Positions 56,422 through 64,000 of a DNA stretch of 64,000 bases are shown here, one piece after another. A program made the position numbers and the translations under genes. The notes beneath the pieces are model-generated. The model saw only the letters and a list, made by a program, of their open reading frames with translations. It had not been told where the DNA came from and did not search any database. This DNA comes from Sphingomonas sp. UNC305MFCol5.2 (GTDB lineage Bacteria; Pseudomonadota; Alphaproteobacteria; Sphingomonadales; Sphingomonadaceae). Numbering within the stretch: the first letter of the stretch is position 1; the number at the start of each line of letters is the position of its first letter. The DNA lies in the NCBI RefSeq assembly GCF_000712135.1, contig NZ_JOOE01000001.1:372001-436000 (forward strand). Reading direction: 5' to 3'.

Positions 56422-57075
56422 ATGGGCTGGGAACTCGCTCCGCATGTCAGTTTCTGCGTCGCATCGGACAGGGTGCTCTTTCTCGATGTCCGGCACGATC
56501 GCTACTTCGCCTTGCCCGGCACGATGTCGGCTTCCTTCCGCGCATGGCTCGAAAGCGGCGGCCGTGCCGATCACGCGCCGCCCGCGATTCCGCTGCTCGT
56601 GGAGGCCGGCCTGCTTCGCGCCACTGTCGCAGCCGTACCGCTTCAGCCGGTCAATCTGGCAATACCGACCCGGTCGCTCCCCAAGGCGTCCGCACCCGCG
56701 ACGCGGCTTGCCGCCCTCCGGGCATGGACCGGCGCGCATGCGAGCCTCTACCGGACGCGCCGCCGGCTTCGCGCCGATGGCTTGCACGGTCTGATCGCGC
56801 ACGCGCGCACCGCGCGGCCGGGCACCCCCCTGCCGCCGCGGCCCTTCGCGCTCGGTTTCCAGTTCGCGCGCGGCCCGCGCGCGCTCGAAGGCGACTGCCT
56901 CCCCGCCTCGTTCGCGATGCTGGATTTCCTCCATCGCCGCGGCAGCGATGCCCGCGCGGTTTTCGGCGTGATCGCAAATCCGTTCCGGGCGCATTGCTGG
57001 CTCCAGTCGGAGACCGAGATCCTGAACGACGACGTCGACCATGTCCGTGCATTCACGCCGATCCTCGTCCTATGA
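56422..57075 (+). CDS. Lasso peptide biosynthesis protein, RRE/B2 leader peptidase fusion
   Basis: Binds the leader peptide and cuts it off before ring closure. The 217-residue protein starts with a fused RRE (about 1-75: WELAPHVSFCVASDRVLFLDVRHDRYFALPG), and the transglutaminase-like protease domain follows with catalytic Cys159 (GDCLPASFAML), His191 (FRAHCWLQ) and an Asp near 204-206 (NDDVDHVRAF). ATG 56422 matches the start of homologues; a TTG at 56371 overlapping the precursor stop is an alternative. It overlaps the cyclase gene (ATGA). Confidence 0.92.
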   Translation: MGWELAPHVSFCVASDRVLFLDVRHDRYFALPGTMSASFRAWLESGGRADHAPPAIPLLVEAGLLRATVAAVPLQPVNLAIPTRSLPKASAPATRLAALRAWTGAHASLYRTRRRLRADGLHGLIAHARTARPGTPLPPRPFALGFQFARGPRALEGDCLPASFAMLDFLHRRGSDARAVFGVIANPFRAHCWLQSETEILNDDVDHVRAFTPILVL

Positions 57076-58817
57076 GACGCGACAGCTTCGTGGCGGTCCT
57101 CGCGCGCGCCCGGAACCCGGCGCCCTTGGCAGCGACCGGCCTGGCGCCGCGCCTCGCGCTCGACGCGACCGGATCGCGGCCGGGCCTCGCGTTTCACGGC
57201 GCCGCGGCGGGACCCGTCCTGATCCTGCCCCATGGGCTCGGGATCGTCTGGGGACGGCTGTTCGACTGTAGCGGTGCGATGCTGCGCCAGGTACCCGAGC
57301 CGACAGCCAGGGCCTGGGTGACCTCGGGCGGCGCCCTGCTCGTCGATCGTTTCTGGGGAAGCTATGTCGCGCTGCTCGCAGCCGAAGACCGTGTGATCGC
57401 GCTGCGCGATCCATCGGGCGCCCTGCCCTGCTATATCGCAACCGCGGAACAGGGCGTGGTGCTCGCCTCGGATGCGCGCCGCGCCCAGGACGCCGGAGCG
57501 ACCGGGCTGGCGATCGACTGGACGGAAGTGCTGTCGGAACTGCAATTCGTCGGCCGCCGCACCGCCCGCACCGCGCTCGCCGGCATCACCGAGCTGCTGC
57601 CCGGCACCGCCTTGTCAGTGACGCAGGAGCACTTGCAGGTCGACACTCTATGGTCGCCGTACCGCTTCGCGGCGGGATGGCGTGATCCGCCGGCTTTCGA
57701 GGAAGCCAGGCGCCGGGTGCGGGAGGCGATCGCGCTTTCGGTGCGCGGGCTCACCACCGATCACCACCGGCCCTTGAGCGAGCTCTCGGGCGGGGTCGAT
57801 TCGTCCGTAGTGACCGCCGCGCTGCACCTCGCCCGGCGCGACGCGCGGTGCGTGACGGTGCGGGGCGGCGACGCCGATCTCGACGAGACCGGTTATGCCC
57901 GCAAAGTCGCGCAACACTTCGGCTTTCCATGGCGGAGCGTCACGCTCGACCGGCAGGCAGTGGACCTTCGACGCTCCGACGCCGCGGCACTGCCACGCCC
58001 GAGCGCCCGGGCCTTCGCGCAGGCGGTGGACCGCGCCAGCCTCGCCGCCGCGGCCGAAATGGGCTGCGATGCCTTTGTGTCGGGCGGCGGCGGGGACAAT
58101 GTGCTCTGGTATTTCCAGACAGTCGCGCCGGCTCTCGACCGGCTGCAGTGCGAAGGTGTTGGGGGCTTTCTCGCGACGCTGAACGAACTTGCCTGGATGA
58201 CCGGCGCCTCGCGCGCCGACGCGCTGCGCCACGTGGTGCGCCGCTGGTTGCGCCGACGTCCGCGCCCCTGGCCGCACGACGTCTCGCTGCTCGCGCCCGA
58301 CGTCCGTACGCTCGAGCCGATGCCCGCCCATCCCTGGCTCCCCGCGCCGCCGGGCACGCTGCCGGGGGTGCAGGCCTATGCGCGGCTGCTGGTTCTGATG
58401 CAGGGCCATTTCGAATGGGTCGCGCGTGCCGAAACCGCCCCCGTCCTTGCTCCGCTGCTTGCGCAGCCCGTGGTCGAGACCTGCCTCGCCGTTCCGAGCT
58501 GGCTCTGGTGCCGGGACGGCCAGAACCGCGCCGTCGCGCGCGCGGCCTTTCGGGATCTTCTCCCTGCCGCCATTCTCGCGCGCGGCACCAAGGGCGGGTT
58601 CGACGGCTTCTCCCACGGGCTTTTCGTGCACAATCGCGACCTTGTGCGCGACCTGTTGCTGGGCGGCTGCCTCGCCGAACAGCGCCTGCTCGACCTTCCC
58701 GCGATCGAAGCCCTGCTCGGCAATGAGGCGCGCATCTCCAATCTGCTCGCCAACCGCCTGCTTCGGCTGGTCTCGGTGGAGGCATGGCTACGGAGCTGGT
58801 CGGGACGCCTCGGCTGA
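57072..58817 (+). CDS. Lasso cyclase (asparagine synthetase-like, McjC type)
   Basis: Activates the side chain of Asp8 by adenylation and joins it to Gly1 of the cut precursor. The 581-residue protein has an N-terminal glutaminase-like domain without the nucleophilic Cys (it begins MRRDSF), as usual for lasso cyclases, and a C-terminal AsnB domain with PP-loop SGGVDSS at 239-245 and the VSGGGGDNVLWYF segment. It is coupled to the upstream gene. No ABC transporter (McjD) follows, typical of isopeptidase-containing clusters. Confidence 0.93.
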   Translation: MRRDSFVAVLARARNPAPLAATGLAPRLALDATGSRPGLAFHGAAAGPVLILPHGLGIVWGRLFDCSGAMLRQVPEPTARAWVTSGGALLVDRFWGSYVALLAAEDRVIALRDPSGALPCYIATAEQGVVLASDARRAQDAGATGLAIDWTEVLSELQFVGRRTARTALAGITELLPGTALSVTQEHLQVDTLWSPYRFAAGWRDPPAFEEARRRVREAIALSVRGLTTDHHRPLSELSGGVDSSVVTAALHLARRDARCVTVRGGDADLDETGYARKVAQHFGFPWRSVTLDRQAVDLRRSDAAALPRPSARAFAQAVDRASLAAAAEMGCDAFVSGGGGDNVLWYFQTVAPALDRLQCEGVGGFLATLNELAWMTGASRADALRHVVRRWLRRRPRPWPHDVSLLAPDVRTLEPMPAHPWLPAPPGTLPGVQAYARLLVLMQGHFEWVARAETAPVLAPLLAQPVVETCLAVPSWLWCRDGQNRAVARAAFRDLLPAAILARGTKGGFDGFSHGLFVHNRDLVRDLLLGGCLAEQRLLDLPAIEALLGNEARISNLLANRLLRLVSVEAWLRSWSGRLG

Positions 58818-60902
58818 GGCCCCGGCGCGCAGCATCTTCCAGCGGGCATATTGCGCCGTCTTGGCAGGGTTCCGATCCTGCCGGTCCAGCAGCCAGAAAT
58901 CGAGCCAGTCGAGCACGCGTTCATAGACGGCGCGGCGGTGCCGCGGCTGCCATTTGATGTGATATTCGTCGGGAAAGACATAGAGCTCGATCGGCTTGCC
59001 GGCGGCGCGGAGGCTGGCGACCGTCTCCAGCGCGAGGCGATATTCGCGATCGGCGGCCTGGACGAGGATCGGCGCCTCGACCCGGCCTGCATTGCGGGCG
59101 AGCGAATATTCGCGCCAGAAAGCTGGATCCTTCTCCCCCGGCGCGGGATAGCCCCAGCCCCGCGTTTCCCCGGCGAAGGCGGGCCCGGCGGCGAAGCCGG
59201 TGGTCGATGGATCCTCGCAGCAGGTGCTCATGACCGCCACCCGGTAGCGGCGGCTGTGCAGCAGCGCCCATTGCACCGTGGCCGTTCCGTCGCTCAGGCC
59301 AGTGATGGCAATGCGGTCTGCATCGACGGCGCCGGTCGCAAGCGCCGCATCGACGAGCCGGTCCAGTGCCGAGAATACGCGCCGGCGATCGGCCCAGCCC
59401 GCGATATTCGCCTTCTGATAGGCGAGATGGTTCGGGGACGGCGTCCCATAGGCGGCGGGCGTCGGCCGCTGGAAGCTCAGGACCGCATAGCCGCGCGCGG
59501 CGAGCAAGTGGACGGGATATTCGTCGCCGGTGCCGCCGCGCAGGAACCCGCGGCTATTGTACTGCACCACGACCAAGGGATGACGCTGCCCCGGCCGATG
59601 GTCGGGCGGCAGCACCAGATCGCCGAAAGCCGGCGCGCCATCCAAGGCGGTGGCGGCAAGGCGCGTCGCCGGACCGAGCGCGACCCGGCGGAATTCCGGA
59701 TTGGGATCGAAGACCAGCGCCGTCTCGCCCGTCGGCAGGATGCGGACCAGCCGGCGCGGTTGTCCCGCCGCCTCGCGCCCGCAGAGCAAGGCACCGCCCT
59801 GGCGCAGGCACCCGTTCAACGGATCGGTCGTCCGGAACAGCGACACCGGAGCGCTTCCCGGCCGCCAGCGGAACAACGCGACTTCGCCGCGGCGTCTCGT
59901 GCCCCAGTCGCGCAGGAACAGGATTTCGCCCTTTCGCCACCACCATAATCCGATGATGCGATCGTCGCACGCCTCCGCCGCGCAAGCGAATAGCCTCCCC
60001 GACACGCGCGCGCCGAGCGCCTGCGGGCCGAGATAGGATCCGGCCCGGCGCGCCACCCAGGCGAGATCGCCCGTGCCACTCTCTGCGCGGAGCAATGTGC
60101 CGGCGGGAAAGCGCGGATCGGCCGCAGGCAGGAGCAGCGCCCGCTCGGTGGCGCTCGCCGCGCGCACCGCGCCATTCCCGGGACCGTAGGTGAAATATGC
60201 GAGCGGAATATTGGCGGGAGGTTCGGGCCGGTCACCCGAGAGCGGCCAGAAGCGGGTGTCGTAAAGATATCCCGCGTCGCCCTCCGCAGCAAAGGCGGCC
60301 CGAGCCTCGGCGATGCCTCCGCGCACCGCAAAGACCAGACCCTGCCCGTCGGCCGTCCACGCGAAGCGGCGTATATCGCTCGCGCCGTGGGTGAGCTGCT
60401 CGGCGGCGGCGCCCGCGGCGGCAACCCGCCACAACTGGGTCACGCCGCCGATGCGGCGCTGATAGGCGAGCCACTGCCCGTCGGGCGACCAGAGCGGGCG
60501 CAGCGCGTCGAATGCTCCGGTCCCCTGATCGGCGAGCCCGTGCATGTCGGCGAGGATCAGGGTCGGCTCGCCACCGACATCGAGCAGCCGCACCGCACGC
60601 GTCTCCAGATCGATTGCGAGCAGCCCCAGACAATAGTTGTTGGCAGCGACGCTCGCGCTCCGGAGCAGCATGGCGAGGTGCCTGCCGTCTGGCGACAGGG
60701 AGAAAGGCGGATCGCCGCCGGGCATGTCGATCGCAATCCCGAAATCGCGCAGCTCGATCAGATCCCCGGCGGTGATCGTCCGTTTCGGTCCCGGCGCCGC
60801 CGCTGCCGGCGGAAGCAGGCGCGACCGGCACTCTTCCGCCGACGCGGGTGCGGCGAGGAACAACAGCCCCGCCGCCCCCGCGCCTGCCAGCCGCCTTACC
60901 AC
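58788..60902 (-). CDS. Atxe2-type lasso peptide isopeptidase
   Basis: Serine hydrolase that opens the macrolactam bond of a lasso peptide. The 704-residue exported protein has a signal peptide ending PASAE, a beta-propeller (about 60-420) and an S9-type hydrolase domain with catalytic Ser537 (TGLSDGTA) and His648 (FPDEYHIKWQP); the STCCEDP stretch follows the family. It begins within the end of the TonB receptor gene (7-base overlap), so the two are cotranscribed, and its end overlaps the cyclase gene by 30 bases in opposite orientation. Confidence 0.93.
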   Translation of the reverse strand: MVRRLAGAGAAGLLFLAAPASAEECRSRLLPPAAAAPGPKRTITAGDLIELRDFGIAIDMPGGDPPFSLSPDGRHLAMLLRSASVAANNYCLGLLAIDLETRAVRLLDVGGEPTLILADMHGLADQGTGAFDALRPLWSPDGQWLAYQRRIGGVTQLWRVAAAGAAAEQLTHGASDIRRFAWTADGQGLVFAVRGGIAEARAAFAAEGDAGYLYDTRFWPLSGDRPEPPANIPLAYFTYGPGNGAVRAASATERALLLPAADPRFPAGTLLRAESGTGDLAWVARRAGSYLGPQALGARVSGRLFACAAEACDDRIIGLWWWRKGEILFLRDWGTRRRGEVALFRWRPGSAPVSLFRTTDPLNGCLRQGGALLCGREAAGQPRRLVRILPTGETALVFDPNPEFRRVALGPATRLAATALDGAPAFGDLVLPPDHRPGQRHPLVVVQYNSRGFLRGGTGDEYPVHLLAARGYAVLSFQRPTPAAYGTPSPNHLAYQKANIAGWADRRRVFSALDRLVDAALATGAVDADRIAITGLSDGTATVQWALLHSRRYRVAVMSTCCEDPSTTGFAAGPAFAGETRGWGYPAPGEKDPAFWREYSLARNAGRVEAPILVQAADREYRLALETVASLRAAGKPIELYVFPDEYHIKWQPRHRRAVYERVLDWLDFWLLDRQDRNPAKTAQYARWKMLRAGASAEASRPAP

Positions 60903-63832
60903 CGCGTGCTGACCTGGAGCGCCACGACGCGCCCGAGCGGACTGGCATTCTCGACGTCATAGCCGATTGTCGTGGTGCCGAGCAGATAGGCGGTTCGCGG
61001 CGGCGCGCGATCGAACAGATTGGTGGCGCTGAGCGCGAAGGACAGCCCGGGCCGACCGCCCCCCTCGCCGATGCGGTAGCGCAGTTGCACGTCGAAGGTG
61101 AGCCAGCTCCCGACCGGCTTCGCGGCGCCGCTGGTCGCATTGACATAGCCATCGACATAATTGGCGAACAGCGCCGCGCCGAACCCGCCAAGGCTCAGCG
61201 TGGCGCGGCCGCGCAGCCGCAGATCGGGCGGATTGCCGATGGTGTCGACCAGCGCGATCGACGGCGCCGTCGCCGTGAGCCGCTGCCGGAAATCCAGCAA
61301 ATAGCTGCCGCTCATCCCGATTTCGGCGCCGCCGCCCTCCAGCGCGAACCGGTAGCCGAGGTCGAAGTCGAGCCCGGACATACGCTGCGACGCGAGATTC
61401 TGGGTGCGCGCATCGACGATCGCGCTGATCGCGCTCGCAGGGATCGCCGTCAGCGGCTGGAAAAACGGACTGGCATAGTAAGCGGCGACCGCCGCGGGAT
61501 CGGGGCTGACGTGGATGATCGGCGCATAGACCGCGCGGTTGGTGAAGAAAGTGAGCAGCGCCGAGGACGGGTTCACGATCCGGTCGCGATAATGGATCCC
61601 GAAATAGCCGAGCTGGCCGTGCAGGCCGGACCGTGCCTCCGGCCGCAGGTCGATGCCGGCGGTCCAGGTGGCGGCGCGCTCGGGACCGAGATCGGGATCG
61701 TTGCCGCGGACGATCAGCGCATTGGTCACACCGCCGGGTGCCGAAGGATCGGGTACCGGATAGGCGAAATAGACGGTCGTGCTGGCATCCTGCCGCAAAT
61801 CGCCGAAACCCGGCGCGCGAAAGGCGGTGCCGAAGCTGCCGCGCAGCCGCAGCGCGCGCACCGGCGCCCAGGAAAGCCCTACCCTGGGATTGACGGTCTC
61901 ACCGATGCCCTCGTAGCGCTCGCCGCGCAGGGCTGCGGACAGATCCAGCCGGCCGATCCCGAACCCTTTGCGGTCGAAATCCGACAAGGGGAGTGCCAGT
62001 TCGGCATAGGCCGCCGTGACGTTGCGCACGCCCCGGAATGCGCTGGCCGTCGACACGATCGGCGCGGCCGTCGTGATGTCCAACCCCGCGGGATCGCTCA
62101 CATAGCGCTCGCGGCGGTGCTCGGCGCCCAGCGCGAGCCGGACATCCCCCGCCGGCATCGCGAACAGGGGCCCGTCGCCGCGCAGCTGGAACGCCCAGAG
62201 CCGATAGCGGCCGCCGCTGGTGAGCGTGCCGCGGATCCTGTCGAGCGTCGCGGGATGGTTCGCGCTGCCGTCGCCGAACAGGTTGAGCGCGGTCGCGCGA
62301 CTGGTGTCCGCGAGCGCAAGCGCGGCCCGCGCCGTGTTGACGAGATTATCGACCGTCAGCCCCTCGCTCTGCTGGCCATAGGTGGTGCCGAAGGCGAGAT
62401 TCCAGCGCTCGACAGCAAGATCCGCGCCGAGCGTGGCGCCGAGCGCCTGGCTGAACCCGCGGCCGCGCTCGGCGCCGAGATCCTGACCGAAATTATACGC
62501 GACCTGCACCGGCTGGCGCGTGCCGATCGGATCGACATAGAAGGGATTGGTGACCGGAACGGTCAGGGTCAGGGCATTGCGTGCGGTCGGGCGCCGCACC
62601 TCGTAGCGGCGATCCCCGAACAGCGCCTGGGCATGGAGCTCGAGATCGCCCAGCGACTGGCGGGCGCTGGCGAATACGGCGTGCCGCGCCTGCTGCGGCA
62701 GAATATCCGAGCCGGCATAGCGGTCGCGCAGATTGACCTGCCCGGGAAGCAAGTCGCTTGCCCGCAAGGCAGTGCCGTCCTGCCCGGCAGGGATGCCGAA
62801 CCGCCGTCCGCCCGCGATGATCGTGCCGGGCACGCCGGCGGCGCCGCGATAGTCGCCCAGCCCGTAGCGGCGGAGATCCTCGCTGACATAGGGACGGTCC
62901 TCCGCGGCGAGCCGGCTGCGGAAATAAACTTCGTAGGAGAGCATCGCCTGGCCGCTCGACCAGCGCGTGCCGGCGATCGCGCTGCCCTGGAATTCGCGCA
63001 CGCCGTCGCCAAGACCGTAGCGCAGCGCCATCTCGGCCCCGCGAAAGCGGCTGCGCGGCACGATGTTGACCACCCCGGCCACCGCATCGGATCCATAGAG
63101 CGCCGAGGCGCCGTCGGGCAGGACCTCGATGCGCTCGATGGCGCTCACCGGGATCATCGATAGATCGGTGAAGATGCCGGAGACGCCGGCCATGGGCGGC
63201 CGCTCGCCGTCGAGCAGCACCAGAGTCGAGGAAGCGCCGAGCCCGCGCAGATTGATGCCCGCCCCATAGCTGGTGTTCGAATCGGCGTTGCCGCGCGCCG
63301 TCGCCGCGGTCGTCTCGTTGGGCCCGCCGCCGAAATTCTGCGGAAGCGACTGCAATATCTGCTGCGCGGTCGCATAGCCGCTCTGGTCGATCGCCGTGCG
63401 GTCGAGCGTGATCACCGACGCCCCCGCGGGCGCGCGCCCGCGAATACGGGTGCCGGTGACGACGATCGCCGCGTCACCGGCACCCTCCCCGGTGCCTTGG
63501 GCGTCTTGCGCGCTTTCGGCATCCGCGCGCTGGATCACCAGCGCGTCTCCGACCCGGCGGGGACCGAGGCCGCTGCCCGCGAGGAGCAGGGAGACAGCGG
63601 CCTCGGGGGAAAAGTCGCCCTTGAGCGCGGGCGCGCGCTTGCCCGCGACCAGCCCGGTGGGCGCGACGATCGATTGGCCCGAACGGCGCGCGACCGTCCG
63701 CAGCGCATCGCCGAGCGGCTGGGCGGGCAGATCATAGCTCCGCGCCTGATAGCCGGCCGCCGCCGGCAGCGTCCCGCACAGCGTCAGTGCGGCGCCGGTC
63801 AGGAACAAGGTCTTGAACGTCCGGATTTGCAT
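60896..63832 (-). CDS. TonB-dependent receptor with secretin/TonB N-terminal (STN) domain
   Basis: Outer-membrane receptor of 978 residues, probably the importer of the lasso peptide since it is coupled to the isopeptidase gene. A signal peptide (ending AAAGY) is followed by an STN domain (about 30-90, ARSYDLPAQPLGDALRTVAR), a TonB-box-like AAIVVTGTRI, a plug domain (with INLRGLGASSTLVLLDGER and IEVLPDGASALYGSDAVAG) and the barrel with C-terminal Trp (ALQVSTRW). The STN domain would normally signal to a FecR/FecI pair, which is not in the window. ATG 63832 follows a GGGGGAGA stretch. Confidence 0.93.
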   Translation of the reverse strand: MQIRTFKTLFLTGAALTLCGTLPAAAGYQARSYDLPAQPLGDALRTVARRSGQSIVAPTGLVAGKRAPALKGDFSPEAAVSLLLAGSGLGPRRVGDALVIQRADAESAQDAQGTGEGAGDAAIVVTGTRIRGRAPAGASVITLDRTAIDQSGYATAQQILQSLPQNFGGGPNETTAATARGNADSNTSYGAGINLRGLGASSTLVLLDGERPPMAGVSGIFTDLSMIPVSAIERIEVLPDGASALYGSDAVAGVVNIVPRSRFRGAEMALRYGLGDGVREFQGSAIAGTRWSSGQAMLSYEVYFRSRLAAEDRPYVSEDLRRYGLGDYRGAAGVPGTIIAGGRRFGIPAGQDGTALRASDLLPGQVNLRDRYAGSDILPQQARHAVFASARQSLGDLELHAQALFGDRRYEVRRPTARNALTLTVPVTNPFYVDPIGTRQPVQVAYNFGQDLGAERGRGFSQALGATLGADLAVERWNLAFGTTYGQQSEGLTVDNLVNTARAALALADTSRATALNLFGDGSANHPATLDRIRGTLTSGGRYRLWAFQLRGDGPLFAMPAGDVRLALGAEHRRERYVSDPAGLDITTAAPIVSTASAFRGVRNVTAAYAELALPLSDFDRKGFGIGRLDLSAALRGERYEGIGETVNPRVGLSWAPVRALRLRGSFGTAFRAPGFGDLRQDASTTVYFAYPVPDPSAPGGVTNALIVRGNDPDLGPERAATWTAGIDLRPEARSGLHGQLGYFGIHYRDRIVNPSSALLTFFTNRAVYAPIIHVSPDPAAVAAYYASPFFQPLTAIPASAISAIVDARTQNLASQRMSGLDFDLGYRFALEGGGAEIGMSGSYLLDFRQRLTATAPSIALVDTIGNPPDLRLRGRATLSLGGFGAALFANYVDGYVNATSGAAKPVGSWLTFDVQLRYRIGEGGGRPGLSFALSATNLFDRAPPRTAYLLGTTTIGYDVENASPLGRVVALQVSTRW

Positions 63833-64000
63833 CGTCTCTCCCCCAGCCGGCCGCCTTCGCGGCGGTCTCGATGGGGTGCATGACGACAGCGACGGGAATT
63901 CCCCCCGGCACGAACCAAATATTTCCGCGGCGCCCATGTACGCAGCCGCGCGAATATGCTGCGGCAGGCGGGCATCGAGGCGCGGCGGCGCCATCATACA

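Overview
The window is high-GC DNA from an alphaproteobacterium, most likely a sphingomonad (Sphingomonas or a close relative). Several TonB-dependent receptors, an Atxe2-type lasso peptide isopeptidase, a luxR-luxI-phyH gene set and a DUF2336-type histidine kinase all point there. This is inferred from gene content; no 16S gene is present.

Positions 1 to about 26.35 kb are ordinary chromosome. They hold the start of a TonB receptor (cut by the left edge), dapA, a soluble lytic transglycosylase, greB, acylphosphatase, a DoxX protein, a GNAT acetyltransferase, ettA, an M28 peptidase, a small lipoprotein, dctA, two minus-strand tRNAs (Pro-TGG and an Ile2-like CAT), a WalW-type deacetylase, a histidine kinase, an Lrp/AsnC regulator, a TPR protein and gyrA. 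A DUF2946/TonB receptor/PepSY metal-uptake operon follows, and the section ends at tRNA-Glu(CTC).

From tRNA-Glu rightward the content is that of an integrative and conjugative element (ICE). A 12-gene, tightly coupled minus-strand block (traG, copG, trbB-C-D-E-J-L-F-G-I, DUF2274) encodes the coupling protein and a P-type/VirB-like type IV secretion system, and ends in a small HTH gene beside the tRNA. Cargo between traG and the relaxase comprises a periplasmic protein, an orphan chemoreceptor and an alternative oxidase. Next come a DUF3363 relaxase, a transglycosylase, a TraF peptidase, an RdfS-like HTH gene, DUF736, a DUF2493 SLOG protein, a large ParB and an ArdC protein. No integrase and no second attachment site lie in the window.

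The most informative part is 52 to 64 kb. A DUF6499-like plus DUF2285 gene is split into two overlapping frames that need exactly a +1 shift to join. This is the organisation of FseA, the frameshifted excision activator of the Mesorhizobium ICE family. It is divergent from luxR and luxI, so quorum sensing probably controls excision through FseA, RdfS and TraF. On the same strand, after phyH and a GntR gene, sits a complete lasso peptide cluster: a 41-residue precursor at 56249-56374, an RRE/B2 fusion and a cyclase. A convergent TonB receptor and isopeptidase pair would import and open the peptide. The predicted core has an 8-residue ring (Gly1 to Asp8) and, unusually, no bulky plug residue in its tail.
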